Positions 1 through 8,952 are shown, numbered from the stretch's first letter. The stretch: DNA of 64,000 nucleotides from Pseudomonas triticicola (GCF_019145375.1 NZ_JAHSTX010000001.1:2703001-2767000), one strand, 5' to 3'. Notes: generated by a model from the letters alone, not told the origin. Program-made: numbers and translations.

Positions 1-3000
1 GTGGGTCCTGCAGAAAATGGTGATGATCAGCAAACAGGAGAACATCACCTCCATCGCCGACTTCATCGCCGCGCGCTACGGCAAATCGCAATCGCTGGCG
101 GTAGTCGTGGCGCTGATCTGTCTGGTCGGCGTGTTGCCCTATATTGCCCTGCAACTCAAAGGCATCGTCCTCGGCGTGAACCTGCTGATCGGCGCCGGCG
201 CCGATGCCATGGGCACCCGCGCTCAAGACACGGCGCTGATCGTGTCGCTGGTGCTGGCGTTGTTCACCATCGTCTTCGGTACGCGCAACCTCGACGCCAC
301 CGAACACCACCGTGGCATGGTGCTGGCGATTGCCTTCGAATCGCTGGTCAAGCTGTTCGCCTTTCTCGCCGTCGGCGCCTTCGTCACGTACGGCCTGTAT
401 GACGGTTTCGACGACCTGTTCAATCAGGCAATGCTCGCCCCGCGCCTTGAGGCGTACTGGAAGGAAACCATCAACTGGCCATCGATGGTGGTGCAAACCG
501 GCGTGGCTATGATGGCGATCATTTGCCTGCCCCGGCAATTTCACGTGACCGTAGTGGAGAACATCGACCCGCAGGATCTGCGTCTGGCGAAATGGGTGTT
601 CCCCGCCTATCTGGCTTTGGCCGCATTGTTTGTAGTCCCTATCGCCCTTGCCGGTCAAATGATGCTGCCCAGCGATGTGCTGCCCGACTCGTTCGTGATC
701 AGCCTGCCGCTGGCCCAGGCCCATCCGGCGCTGGCGATGCTGGCGTTTATTGGTGGCGCATCGGCAGCGACCGGCATGGTGATTGTCGCCAGCGTCGCCC
801 TGTCGACCATGGTTTCCAACGACATGCTGTTGCCGTGGCTGTTGCGCCGCAACAATGCCGAGCGCCCGTTCGAAGTGTTCCGCCAGTGGATGCTCTCGGT
901 GCGCCGCGTGAGTATTGTGGTGATTCTGCTGCTGGCCTATGTCAGTTATCGCTTGCTCGGCTCGACCGCAAGCCTGGCGACCATCGGCCAGATCGCCTTC
1001 GCCGCGGTGACGCAACTGGCGCCGGCCATGCTCGGCGCGCTGTACTGGAAACAGGCCAACCGCCGGGGCGTGTTCGCCGGCCTCGCCACCGGCACCTTCC
1101 TCTGGTTCTACACGCTGGTGCTGCCGATTGCCGCGCACAGTCTCGGCTGGTCGCTGGCGAGTTTCCCCGGCTTGGCGTGGCTGCACAGCAATCCGCTGAA
1201 CCTGCCGATCACCCCGCTGACCCAAGGCGTGGTGCTGTCGCTGGCGGGTAACTTCACCCTGTTCGCCTGGGTCTCGGTGCTGTCGCGCACGCGGGTTTCC
1301 GAGCACTGGCAGGCCGGGCGTTTCATCGGTCAGGAAATCAGCGCACGACCTAATGCTCGTTCGATGCTGGCGGTACAGATCGACGATCTGCTGCAACTGG
1401 CGGCGCGTTTCGTCGGCGAAGAACGTGCGCGACAGAGCTTCATTCGCTTCGCCTACCGTCAGGGCAAGGGCTTCAACCCCAACCAGAACGCCGACAGCGA
1501 ATGGATTGCCCACACTGAACGCTTGCTCGCCGGTGTCCTCGGCGCTTCTTCGACACGGGCCGTAGTAAAAGCCGCCATCGAAGGTCGGGAAATGCAGTTG
1601 GAGGACGTAGTCCGAATCGCTGACGAAGCCTCGGAAGTGCTGCAGTTCAACCGCGCCCTGCTGCAAGGCGCGATCGAGAACATCACCCAGGGCATCAGCG
1701 TGGTCGACCAGTCGCTGAAACTGGTGGCGTGGAACCGTCGTTATCTGGAGCTGTTCAACTACCCCGACGGCCTGATCAGCGTCGGCCGGCCGATTGCCGA
1801 CATCATTCGCTACAACGCCGAACGCGGTTTGTGCGGCCCCGGCGAAGCGGAAGTGCACGTCGCGCGACGCTTGCACTGGATGCGTCAGGGCCGCGCGCAC
1901 ACTTCCGAACGGCTGTTCCCCAATGGCCGGGTGATCGAGCTGATCGGCAACCCGATGCCCGGCGGCGGATTTGTCATGAGTTTCACCGACATTACCGCGT
2001 TCCGCGAAGCCGAACAGGCGCTGACCGAGGCGAACGAAGGGCTGGAACAACGGGTCAGCGAACGCACCCAGGAACTGTCGCAACTCAACGTTGCGCTCAC
2101 CGAAGCCAAGGGCAATGCCGAGGCGGCCAACCAGTCGAAAACCCGCTTCCTCGCCGCCGTCAGCCACGACTTGATGCAACCGCTGAACGCCGCGCGACTG
2201 TTCTCCGCCGCCCTCTCCCATCAGAACGAAGGCTTGAGCGCAGAGGCGCAACAACTGGTGCAACACCTCGACAGCTCGCTGCGTTCGGCGGAAGACCTGA
2301 TCAGCGATCTGCTGGACATCTCGCGCCTGGAAAACGGCAAGATCAACCCGGACCGCAAAGCCTTCGCCGTCAATGAACTGTTCGACACCCTCGGCGCGGA
2401 ATTCAAGGCACTGGCCCAAGAGCAAAAACTCACGTTCCGGGTGCGTGGCAGTCAATTGCGCATCGACAGCGACATCAAACTGCTGCGGCGGATTCTGCAA
2501 AACTTCCTCACCAACGCGTTCCGCTACGCCAAAGGCCCGGTGCTGCTGGGCGTGCGTCGGCGCGGTGGTGAGTTATGTCTGGAAGTCTGGGATCGCGGCC
2601 CGGGCATTCCGGAAGACAAACAACAAGTGATTTTCGAAGAATTCAAACGCCTCGACAGCCACCAGACCCGCGCCGAAAAAGGCCTGGGCCTGGGACTGGC
2701 GATCGCCGATGGCTTGTGCCGCGTGCTCGGGCACACCCTGCGCGTTCGCTCCTGGCCGGGGCGCGGCAGTGTGTTCAGCGTGACGGTGCCCATTGCCCGT
2801 ACACAAACGCCTCCGGCAAGTGCCACCGTGGAACTGAACGGCAAACTGCTCAGCGGCGCGCAGGTACTGTGCATTGATAACGAAGACAGCATCCTGATCG
2901 GCATGAACAGCCTGTTGAGCCGCTGGGGCTGCCAAGTGTGGACGGCGCGCAATCGCGAAGAATGCGCAGCGATATTGAATGAAGGTGTGCGGCCACAACT

Positions 3001-3220
3001 GGCGCTGGTCGACTATCACCTCGACCACGGCGACACCGGCACAGAGCTGATGGCCTGGTTGCGCACGCGCCTGGGTGAACCCGTGCCCGGCGTGGTGATC
3101 AGCGCGGATGGACGCCCGGAGACCGTGGCGCAAGTGCATGCGGCGGGCCTGGATTACCTGGCCAAACCGGTGAAGCCGGCGGCGTTGCGGGCGCTTTTGA
3201 GTCGGTATTTGCCGTTGTAG
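1..3220 (+). CDS. Sodium:solute symporter-fused hybrid histidine kinase (MxtR/CrbS type), 5' partial
   Basis: The reading frame is already open at base 2, so the N-terminus lies outside the window; 1072 residues remain. Counting from the first in-window ATG at 17, residues 1-420 are a multi-helix SSS transporter-like domain. A PAS domain follows at about 548-660, then a short coiled coil. The kinase has its H-box histidine in AVSHDLMQPLN (residue 717), an N-box (LQNFLTNAF), and G-boxes DRGPGIP and GLGLGLAIADG. The C-terminal receiver has its phospho-acceptor Asp in LVDYHLD (residue 999). This layout matches the MxtR/CrbS/AcsS sensors that control acetate use; CbrA is similar but lacks a receiver. 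No cognate LuxR-type regulator is adjacent. The exact family member is an inference. Confidence 0.88.
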   Translation, partial: WVLQKMVMISKQENITSIADFIAARYGKSQSLAVVVALICLVGVLPYIALQLKGIVLGVNLLIGAGADAMGTRAQDTALIVSLVLALFTIVFGTRNLDATEHHRGMVLAIAFESLVKLFAFLAVGAFVTYGLYDGFDDLFNQAMLAPRLEAYWKETINWPSMVVQTGVAMMAIICLPRQFHVTVVENIDPQDLRLAKWVFPAYLALAALFVVPIALAGQMMLPSDVLPDSFVISLPLAQAHPALAMLAFIGGASAATGMVIVASVALSTMVSNDMLLPWLLRRNNAERPFEVFRQWMLSVRRVSIVVILLLAYVSYRLLGSTASLATIGQIAFAAVTQLAPAMLGALYWKQANRRGVFAGLATGTFLWFYTLVLPIAAHSLGWSLASFPGLAWLHSNPLNLPITPLTQGVVLSLAGNFTLFAWVSVLSRTRVSEHWQAGRFIGQEISARPNARSMLAVQIDDLLQLAARFVGEERARQSFIRFAYRQGKGFNPNQNADSEWIAHTERLLAGVLGASSTRAVVKAAIEGREMQLEDVVRIADEASEVLQFNRALLQGAIENITQGISVVDQSLKLVAWNRRYLELFNYPDGLISVGRPIADIIRYNAERGLCGPGEAEVHVARRLHWMRQGRAHTSERLFPNGRVIELIGNPMPGGGFVMSFTDITAFREAEQALTEANEGLEQRVSERTQELSQLNVALTEAKGNAEAANQSKTRFLAAVSHDLMQPLNAARLFSAALSHQNEGLSAEAQQLVQHLDSSLRSAEDLISDLLDISRLENGKINPDRKAFAVNELFDTLGAEFKALAQEQKLTFRVRGSQLRIDSDIKLLRRILQNFLTNAFRYAKGPVLLGVRRRGGELCLEVWDRGPGIPEDKQQVIFEEFKRLDSHQTRAEKGLGLGLAIADGLCRVLGHTLRVRSWPGRGSVFSVTVPIARTQTPPASATVELNGKLLSGAQVLCIDNEDSILIGMNSLLSRWGCQVWTARNREECAAILNEGVRPQLALVDYHLDHGDTGTELMAWLRTRLGEPVPGVVISADGRPETVAQVHAAGLDYLAKPVKPAALRALLSRYLPL

Positions 3221-3239
3221 AAGGTGACCTTGCAGGCGC

Positions 3240-3265
3240 CTTCGCGAGCAGGCTCGCTCCCACAT
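3240..3265. repeat. Single REP sequence
   Basis: One copy of the REP core (TCGCGAGCAGGCTCGCTCCC with flanking bases) lies just after the hybrid kinase gene. It has no inverted partner nearby, unlike most other copies in this window. Confidence 0.85.
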
Positions 3266-3313
3266 AAAAGCAAAAGCAAAATCAAAAGATCGCAGCCTTC
3301 GGCAGCTCCTACA

Positions 3314-3547
3314 CAATGAGCGTTAGCTCGAGTACCGCTTTTGATCTTGATTCACCGGCGACGTCGGAAGGCTGAGCGGATTGATCCCGGAGCGAAGGGA
3401 CCCGAGCTTGCGAGGGCCGAACGTAGGAGCAAGCGTTTTTTTGCTTATTTTTTTACTGGGCCGGCATTCCGGGCGTTTGTAAAAAAGTGAGTCGCCGTAA
3501 GGGCGAAACCGCCAGCCGCCATCACCGCAGCAACGGATATGCCCCCA
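3314..3547. repeat. Convergent-intergenic repeat, copy A (lacks the inner segment)
   Basis: This stretch runs from CAATGAGCG to CAACGGATAT. It matches, with scattered differences, bases 56180-56490 and, in inverse orientation, about 55684-55980. It lacks the ~93 bp that the other two copies carry between two GATCC motifs. It fills most of the gap between the convergent hybrid kinase and rmuC genes. No coding capacity is credible. Confidence 0.8.
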
Positions 3548-3569
3548 AAATCAGCCCAAAAAACGACGC

Positions 3570-5048
3570 CTATTCAGGCAACTCAACCAACCCATCAACA
3601 TCCGTCATCGCCCGTTCGAGCAAATCCGCCGGCAAGCTCTTGCTTGCCCGCGCACCGAGCAACTTCAACTGCTCACTGCGGCTGACCAGATTACCGCGCC
3701 CCTCTGTCAGCTTGTTGCGCGCTGAGCTGTAAGCCTTGTCCAGTTGCTGCAGACGATTGCCCACTTCGTCCAGATCCTGAATAAACAACACGAACTTGTC
3801 GTACAGCCAGCCCGCGCGCTCGGCGATTTCCCGGGCGTTCTGGCTCTGCCGCTCCTGCTTCCACAGACTGTCGATCACCCGCAGCGTGGCCAACAGCGTA
3901 GTCGGGCTGACGATCACGATATTGCGGTCGAAAGCGTCCTGAAACAGCGACGGCTCAGCCTGTAACGCAGCCGAAAATGCCGCCTCAATCGGCACGAACA
4001 GCAAAACGAAATCGAGGCTGTGCAGGCCTTCCAGACGTTTGTAATCCTTGCCGGCCAGACCTTTCACATGATTGCGCAGCGACAACACGTGCTGCTTGAT
4101 CGCGATCTGCCCCAACGTGTCGTCATCAGCCGCAACATATTGTTGATAGGCCGTGAGACTGACTTTCGAGTCGACCACCACCTGCTTGTCGCCGGGCAGG
4201 TAAATGATCACATCGGGCTGGAAGCGTTCACCGTCCGGGCCTTTGAGATTGACCTGAGTCTGATACTCGCGGCCCTTCTCCAGACCCGCGTGCTCAAGAA
4301 CGCGCTCGAGAATCAGCTCGCCCCAATTGCCTTGGGTTTTCTGGCCCTTGAGCGCGCGAGTCAGGTTGGTGGCTTCGTCGCTCAGACGCAGGTTCAACGC
4401 CTGCAAACGCTCCAGCTCCTTGGCCAGCGAAAAACGCTCGCGGGCTTCGGCCTGATAGCTTTCTTCAACGCGTTTTTCAAAGGACTGGATGCGCTCTTTC
4501 AACGGATCAAGCAACTGCCCGAGCCGCTGCTGGCTGGTTTCGGCAAAGCGCTGCTCCCGCTCATCGAAGATCTTGCCGGCCAGCTCGGCGAACTGCGCGC
4601 GCAGTTCATCGCGTGAGCCTTGCAGGTCGTTGAGACGTTGTTGATGGCTTTCCTGTTGCTCGCGCAGTTCGGCACTCAGCGAGGCAGCGCGGGCGTCGAG
4701 GCGGCGCAACTCAGCATCCTTGTTGGCGCGTTCGAGGTTCCAGGCGTGGGAGGCGTCGCGGGCATCGTCGCGCTCGATCTGCAGCAATTCGACTTCGCGG
4801 CGCAGCGCGGCGAGGTCTGCCTGTTTGGCGGCGTTGGCCTGGCCAAGATCGGCGATTTCATCGCGGCTCGCTTCAAGCTGCGCGGTGAGGCCGTCCTGGG
4901 CCAGTTGCGCCATGGCCAGGCGCTCTTCGAGCAAGGCCAGATCAGCCTGGGCGTTGCTGGCCCTGCGTTGCAGTTGCCAGGCCAGCGCCAACAGCGGCAA
5001 CCCTGCCGCCGCAAGACCGAGCAATACGCTGGTCAAGTCCATAGCCAT
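3570..5048 (-). CDS. rmuC: DNA recombination protein RmuC
   Basis: This 492-residue protein has an N-terminal membrane segment (residues ~5-22), a long Ala/Leu/Glu/Gln-rich coiled coil to about residue 200, and a C-terminal RmuC domain with VVDSKVSLTAYQQY, a nuclease-fold signature. RmuC proteins limit inverted-repeat recombination and are predicted membrane-anchored nucleases; the biochemical role is inferred from the family. I chose the ATG at 5048 because AGGAG lies five bases upstream. The longer frame starts at a TTG (5063) with no better site. The gene converges on the hybrid kinase across a repeat-filled gap. Confidence 0.93.
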   Translation of the reverse strand: MAMDLTSVLLGLAAAGLPLLALAWQLQRRASNAQADLALLEERLAMAQLAQDGLTAQLEASRDEIADLGQANAAKQADLAALRREVELLQIERDDARDASHAWNLERANKDAELRRLDARAASLSAELREQQESHQQRLNDLQGSRDELRAQFAELAGKIFDEREQRFAETSQQRLGQLLDPLKERIQSFEKRVEESYQAEARERFSLAKELERLQALNLRLSDEATNLTRALKGQKTQGNWGELILERVLEHAGLEKGREYQTQVNLKGPDGERFQPDVIIYLPGDKQVVVDSKVSLTAYQQYVAADDDTLGQIAIKQHVLSLRNHVKGLAGKDYKRLEGLHSLDFVLLFVPIEAAFSAALQAEPSLFQDAFDRNIVIVSPTTLLATLRVIDSLWKQERQSQNAREIAERAGWLYDKFVLFIQDLDEVGNRLQQLDKAYSSARNKLTEGRGNLVSRSEQLKLLGARASKSLPADLLERAMTDVDGLVELPE

Positions 5049-5109
5049 AGCGACTCCTGCCAATCGGATAAAGCCTGAAGGTTAACCAAGGTGTCAGGGC
5101 TTGGACAGC

Positions 5110-5433
5110 TCAGTCTTCGATCAGACCGAGTTCCTGCTGCGCGCGGCGGTCACCGGCGCGGGCGGCCTGACGCAGCAACTCTTGGCCGATACGCCGGTCA
5201 CGGGCATTGCCGCACTCCCGGCAAATCAATTGGCCGAGGCGGCTTTGTGCGGCGACCACGCCTTCTCGGGCCGGTTGCTTGAGCAGACGGCCGGCCAGGT
5301 GCTTGGCGCTGGGACTGTCGCTCAGCCGCGGCGCATCGAGCAGCCATTCGGCCACACGCACGGAAAAACGCTTGGGAGCGGTAACAGAGGTCGGGTTGGA
5401 GGTAACAGAGTCTGATACTGAGCGAAACTTCAT
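5110..5433 (-). CDS. Small Sel1-repeat-like protein
   Basis: The product has 107 residues. The C-terminal half contains Sel1/TPR-like helices: A..LAGRLLKQPAREG, AQSRLGQLICREC and GQELLRQAARAGDRRAQQELG. The last of these is a near-canonical Sel1 unit. The protein is basic, with no signal peptide or membrane segment. I prefer the ATG at 5433 (MKFRSVSD) to the upstream start at 5541 because residues before it look like translated non-coding sequence, but no strong ribosome site marks it. It lies about 60 bp upstream of rmuC on the same strand and could share its transcript. Function unknown; Sel1 repeats normally mediate protein contacts. Confidence 0.7.
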   Translation of the reverse strand: MKFRSVSDSVTSNPTSVTAPKRFSVRVAEWLLDAPRLSDSPSAKHLAGRLLKQPAREGVVAAQSRLGQLICRECGNARDRRIGQELLRQAARAGDRRAQQELGLIED

Positions 5434-5894
5434 AAAGCACTGCGGGACAGATCGGAAGGCGCGCCACTTTACTCTCTTTTTCTTACAGGTAAAGTCGAAA
5501 AAAACCCGGCACGCCCGTCCTAGAGCAAGCGCTAGGGACAATCCACAGAAGCTGTGGATAAGTCAGTGGACAACCGCTCTCCGATCCCCGCAAAGCCTTA
5601 TGGAATGGGGCTCGCAGTCAAACTGACGATTTTTTCACCAACAAAAAAAGACGATATTTTTCATTGACTTAAACTTTTGATACAGGCAGCGACTGGAGTC
5701 AGGATCGATGTGACAGTTGCGTTACGCTCTGCGCAACTAATGTGCACAAGTACCTGTGCGCCGGTTATATGCGTGCGCTTTTTCGGCTCATTTTGCGCAG
5801 CTGCGAGCGACCGAAAGGCTCTGCGAAAAGCATGCACGCCGACGGACGGTGCGACACGGACCTTTCCCTGTGATCCTTTTTTTGGTCAGGGGGT
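5434..5894. other. Gene-free upstream region with a DnaA-box palindrome
   Basis: No ORF here has a credible protein. Bases 5541-5559 form the palindrome ATCCACAGAAGCTGTGGAT, whose right arm continues into TGTGGATAA (5553-5561), a perfect consensus DnaA box. A weaker AGTGGACAA match follows. An A+T-rich stretch with A and T runs occupies about 5625-5685. It probably serves as promoter DNA for the Sel1 gene leftward and for the leader to the right. Confidence 0.5.
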
Positions 5895-5923
5895 TTGCTT
5901 CGCCCGAACGGATCCGTTACTAT
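5895..5923 (+). promoter_or_regulatory. Sigma70-type promoter for the long leader
   Basis: TTGCTT (5895-5900) and TACTAT (5918-5923) are separated by 17 bases. This predicts a start near 5930 and a leader of about 415 nt before the ATG at 6346. It is a pattern match only. Confidence 0.5.
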
Positions 5924-5929
5924 CCGCGG

Positions 5930-6345
5930 CGTTAGTACCAAGCTGAAAGTCAATTCCGGTCGAATATCTCCCCACGGTCAACTTCCAACAGGAAGACACT
6001 GCCGAAAAAAGCGGGAACGACCCCTCGATGGTTTCCAGGTAAATCTTTTGACGACGCTGCCTTTGAACGAAAACAAAGGGCGTTGCGAAGAACACTTACT
6101 CTGACCGAACCAACCTGCAAATTGATCAGGATCTTCACCCCGGGCCCAGAACCTTTGCCCTCGCTGTGATGCCTGTCCTCCTAAGTACCTACCTGCCAGC
6201 CCAAGCGCGCTCACTTATCAGCGCTTCAAACTGGCTGCTTTGTTCCAGTCGGGTTCTTCGTTCGATCAATGGTGATCAACGTTACTGGAACGTTTTAACG
6301 TTGCACGGTTCTTATCCGTGTCATTTGTAGGAACACCTAATAACT
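5930..6345 (+). ncRNA. Long untranslated leader or candidate small RNA upstream of the 74-residue gene
   Basis: About 415 bases separate a good promoter match from the next gene. Frames across this stretch have odd composition and poor starts, so it looks non-coding. It contains several short self-complementary segments, for example around 6280-6300 (AACGTTACTGGAACGTTTTAACGTT). I do not recognise the RNA. It could be a cis-regulatory leader, an independent sRNA, or simply a long 5' UTR. Confidence 0.35.
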
Positions 6346-6570
6346 ATGTCTACTCAAATCCAGACTCAGGATGCCATTCGCACCCTAACCAACGCTTTTG
6401 CTCCAATGAACTGCCTGATCATGGCCGCTCGCAAAGGCTGCTTCAGCTTCACCGTGGTCAATGAACACGGCATCGCTCGTCACAGCGAGCGTTTGTACCC
6501 CGATCAATACTCCAGCGCCGAACCGCTGCAGGCCGTGATCGAGCGTACCCGTCAGGCACTGGTTGCCTGA
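6346..6570 (+). CDS. Conserved-looking hypothetical protein, 74 residues
   Basis: This is a complete small ORF with Pseudomonas-like codon use, followed immediately by an intrinsic terminator. The product is soluble: MSTQIQTQDAIRTLTNAF, a short beta-rich middle (GCFSFTVVNEHG), a SERLYPDQY segment and a helical C-terminus (PLQAVIERTRQALVA). It has no signal peptide or metal-binding cluster. The Shine-Dalgarno match (TAGGAAC) is rather far from the ATG. I do not recognise the family. The small size, strong terminator and long leader suggest a regulated monocistronic gene. Confidence 0.72.
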   Translation: MSTQIQTQDAIRTLTNAFAPMNCLIMAARKGCFSFTVVNEHGIARHSERLYPDQYSSAEPLQAVIERTRQALVA

Positions 6571-6592
6571 AAGCCGGACAGGCTGCAAAAGC

Positions 6593-6620
6593 AAAGCCCT
6601 GCTGAAAAGCGGGGCTTTTT
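6593..6620 (+). terminator. Rho-independent terminator after the 74-residue gene
   Basis: The stem GCCCTGC/GCGGGGC around GAAAA is followed by a run of T, and lies 23 bases after the stop codon. Confidence 0.85.
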
Positions 6621-6841
6621 ATTGCCTGATATTTCACTTTTAGCGCTGCGCTTCTAAGCATGTTCCGATCTAAGGCCCGGGATGCGATGACGGAAATATT
6701 TTAAAAACAGGCCTTTACACGCTGAATATGACACTACACTTCAACTCAAGCGGCTTGACCCGCTTGCGGCGAGCCTGAGTCGATCCACTGCTGCCAAGGC
6801 CCCTTCAGGACTCGCCCTCAACAACAAGAACCGAGGGTGTT

Positions 6842-7324
6842 ATGGGTATCGCTGCCAGCGAACTGTGCCGCTATGTGATCCGTCCCACGCTGATTTATCT
6901 GGGACGCCACTGCGCAACTGCCGAATCCCTGCTGCTGGGTATCGCCGCCAGCCAGTCCGCCCTCGGGTCTGCCCTGCATGACCGCCGCGGCCACGGCCTC
7001 TACCGGATTGCCGAGCATCGGCATCAGGCCCTCTGGGATGATTATCTGGCGCTCGATCCGGAGCGCGCCAGCCTGGTGCGCGGCCTGGCCAGTCAGCACG
7101 CGTTCCTCAGCGGCCCGCATCTGGAACTGACCGTCAACCTGCGTTACGCCACGGCCATCGCCTGGCTGCTGGTAGAAGAACAAAACCCCACCCTCCCCGC
7201 TCCGACCGACCTGCTCGGCATGGCGCGTATCTGGCGCCAGACCTTTCAACCGCAAGGTCGTCTGCGCGACTTCACCTATGCCTGGCAAACCTGTGTTTCA
7301 CCGCTGAATCAGGTCGCTTGCTGA
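6842..7324 (+). CDS. Hypothetical protein, 160 residues
   Basis: GAGGGTGTT precedes the ATG, a good ribosome-binding site. The product opens with SELCRYVIRPTLIYLGRHCATAES, runs through ..LGIAASQSALGSALHDRRGHGLYRI.. and ends with CVSPLNQVAC. The repeated 'HR.HGLYRI..HRHQALWDDYLA' helices suggest an all-alpha soluble protein. It has no recognisable catalytic motif. A protein of this size sits beside the FadL-type porin gene in other Pseudomonas (from memory: PA1289 next to PA1288), which supports it being real. Function unknown. Confidence 0.75.
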   Translation: MGIAASELCRYVIRPTLIYLGRHCATAESLLLGIAASQSALGSALHDRRGHGLYRIAEHRHQALWDDYLALDPERASLVRGLASQHAFLSGPHLELTVNLRYATAIAWLLVEEQNPTLPAPTDLLGMARIWRQTFQPQGRLRDFTYAWQTCVSPLNQVAC

Positions 7325-7470
7325 CCGGGCGGTTTCACAAGTTCTCCCATCAGGTCGCCATTTTGGTCGGATTGTCCTACAAAACCGCTCTAACTCAAGG
7401 CATACAGGCTATAGCGCTGGGACGAAAATGTTGGTAATTTTCGCCCCGGTGATCACCAGGAGTTCTAATA

Positions 7471-8742
7471 ATGAAAAAAGTCATGCTCAAAACCACCCTT
7501 AGCCTCGCCGTTACCCTTGCCTCCACACAAATCTTCGCGGCAGGTTTTGCCCTCAACGAACAAAGCATCAGTGGGATGGGGACTGGTTTTGCCGGGCGAT
7601 CTTCTTCTGCCGACGACGCAAGCACTGTTTATGGCAACCCGGCCGGCATGGCGCGCATCAAGCGCGAACAAGTCACCGGCGGTGTCGCCGTTGTCGATGC
7701 ACACACCGATATCAGCAACGCCAGCTCCAGCCCTAACGGCGGCAGCAACAAAGGCGACATGGTGCCCTTCACCGCTGTACCTATGGGTTTCTATGTAAAA
7801 CCGATCGATGATCACTGGGCATTCGGTCTCGGTGTGTACGTGCCGTTCGGTCTGATCACTGATTACGAAAACGGCTTCGCCGGTCGTTACTTCGGCAGCA
7901 AGTCCGAAGTGCAAGTCATCACTTTCCAGCCAACCGTCAGCTACGCCTTCAACGACAAGGTGTCGATCGGTTTCGGCCCGACCATCAACCGCATCGACGG
8001 CTCGCTGGAATCCAACCTGTCGATTACCCAGGCACTGCCGGATGGCAAGGTCAAGATCAAGGGTGACGACACCGCGCTGGGTTACAACGTCGGCTTGCTG
8101 GTCCAGGCCACTGACACCACCCGTGTCGGCCTGACCTACCACTCCAAGGTCGACTACAAGCTCGAAGGCGACACCAAGGTCAACTACGGCGCACTGGCCG
8201 CTGTTGGTTTGGGCGCCAACCAGAAGTACGACGCTTCGCTGAAGATCACCACGCCGGAATCCGTCGACCTGTCGGTCACCCAGGCGATCAACGATCGCTG
8301 GAACGTCTACGCCGGCACCACCTGGACTCGCTGGAGCCAGCTGGACAAGATCACCGTGAAGAACTCCGGCGTGCAGCCTCTGCTGGCCGGTCAGTTCGGT
8401 TCGATCAACGAAGACCAGAACTGGCATGACTCCTGGGCCTATGCCGTGGGTACCTCGTACCAGTTGAACAAGGAATGGGTACTGCGTACCGGTCTGACCT
8501 TCGACCAGTCGCCAACCAATAACGAAGACCGCTCGCCGCGTATCCCGACTGGCGACCGCACCATCTTCAGTATCGGTGCCGGCTGGAGCCCGACGGACGA
8601 CCTGACCATCGACGTCGCGTACTCGTACCTGAAAGAAGAGTCGGTCAACATCCGCAACGAAAACGCGCGCGGCCAGACCTACGATTCCAAGTATGAAAAC
8701 TCGGCAAACGGCTTCGGTGTCGGCGCGACATACCGCTTCTGA
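7471..8742 (+). CDS. FadL-family outer-membrane transporter
   Basis: This 423-residue protein has a 23-residue Sec signal peptide. The mature N-terminus then carries the FadL signature: AGFALNEQSISGMGTGFAGR followed by STVYGNPAGM, with the NPA motif of the hatch domain. The rest alternates aromatic-rich beta strands, and the last residue is Phe (TYRF), as in outer-membrane barrels. FadL proteins move long-chain fatty acids or aromatic hydrophobics across the outer membrane; the exact substrate here cannot be read. AGGAG lies eight bases before the ATG and a strong terminator follows. P. aeruginosa PA1288 (ExFadLO) occupies an equivalent position. Confidence 0.93.
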   Translation: MKKVMLKTTLSLAVTLASTQIFAAGFALNEQSISGMGTGFAGRSSSADDASTVYGNPAGMARIKREQVTGGVAVVDAHTDISNASSSPNGGSNKGDMVPFTAVPMGFYVKPIDDHWAFGLGVYVPFGLITDYENGFAGRYFGSKSEVQVITFQPTVSYAFNDKVSIGFGPTINRIDGSLESNLSITQALPDGKVKIKGDDTALGYNVGLLVQATDTTRVGLTYHSKVDYKLEGDTKVNYGALAAVGLGANQKYDASLKITTPESVDLSVTQAINDRWNVYAGTTWTRWSQLDKITVKNSGVQPLLAGQFGSINEDQNWHDSWAYAVGTSYQLNKEWVLRTGLTFDQSPTNNEDRSPRIPTGDRTIFSIGAGWSPTDDLTIDVAYSYLKEESVNIRNENARGQTYDSKYENSANGFGVGATYRF

Positions 8743-8773
8743 TACACCGAGGCGAGGCTAACCCCTCGCACAC

Positions 8774-8813
8774 GAAAAAGCCCCGCTCTCTTTGCAGAGG
8801 CGGGGCTTTTTCT
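8774..8813 (+). terminator. Intrinsic terminator after the FadL-type gene
   Basis: AAGCCCCGC..CTCT..AGAGGCGGGGCTT, with flanking A and T runs on both sides. It could therefore terminate transcription from either direction. Confidence 0.9.
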
Positions 8814-8850
8814 TGCCTGCAACTTTTCACTGGAACGACAAAATCACCAT

Positions 8851-8940
8851 TGTGGGAGCGAGCCTGCTCGCGAAGGCGGTATGTCAGATGTAGATATGCT
8901 GGCTGACACACCGCTTCGCGGGCAGGCTCGCTCCCACAGG
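8851..8940. repeat. REP doublet (REPIN-like)
   Basis: Two inverted copies of the GTGGGAGCGAGCCTGCTCGC core are separated by about 40 bases. They lie between the convergent FadL-type and glutathione peroxidase genes. Confidence 0.92.
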
Positions 8941-8952
8941 GAACAGCATGAA

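Noticed and set aside
5541..5690. Possible replication origin
   Set aside because: There is one perfect and one weak DnaA box, but no cluster of boxes and no dnaA, dnaN or rpmH genes nearby.
5895..6214. 60-78-residue ORFs in the leader on both strands
   Set aside because: Their composition is unlike neighbouring genes, they overlap each other on both strands, and none has a ribosome site. The region reads better as an RNA leader.
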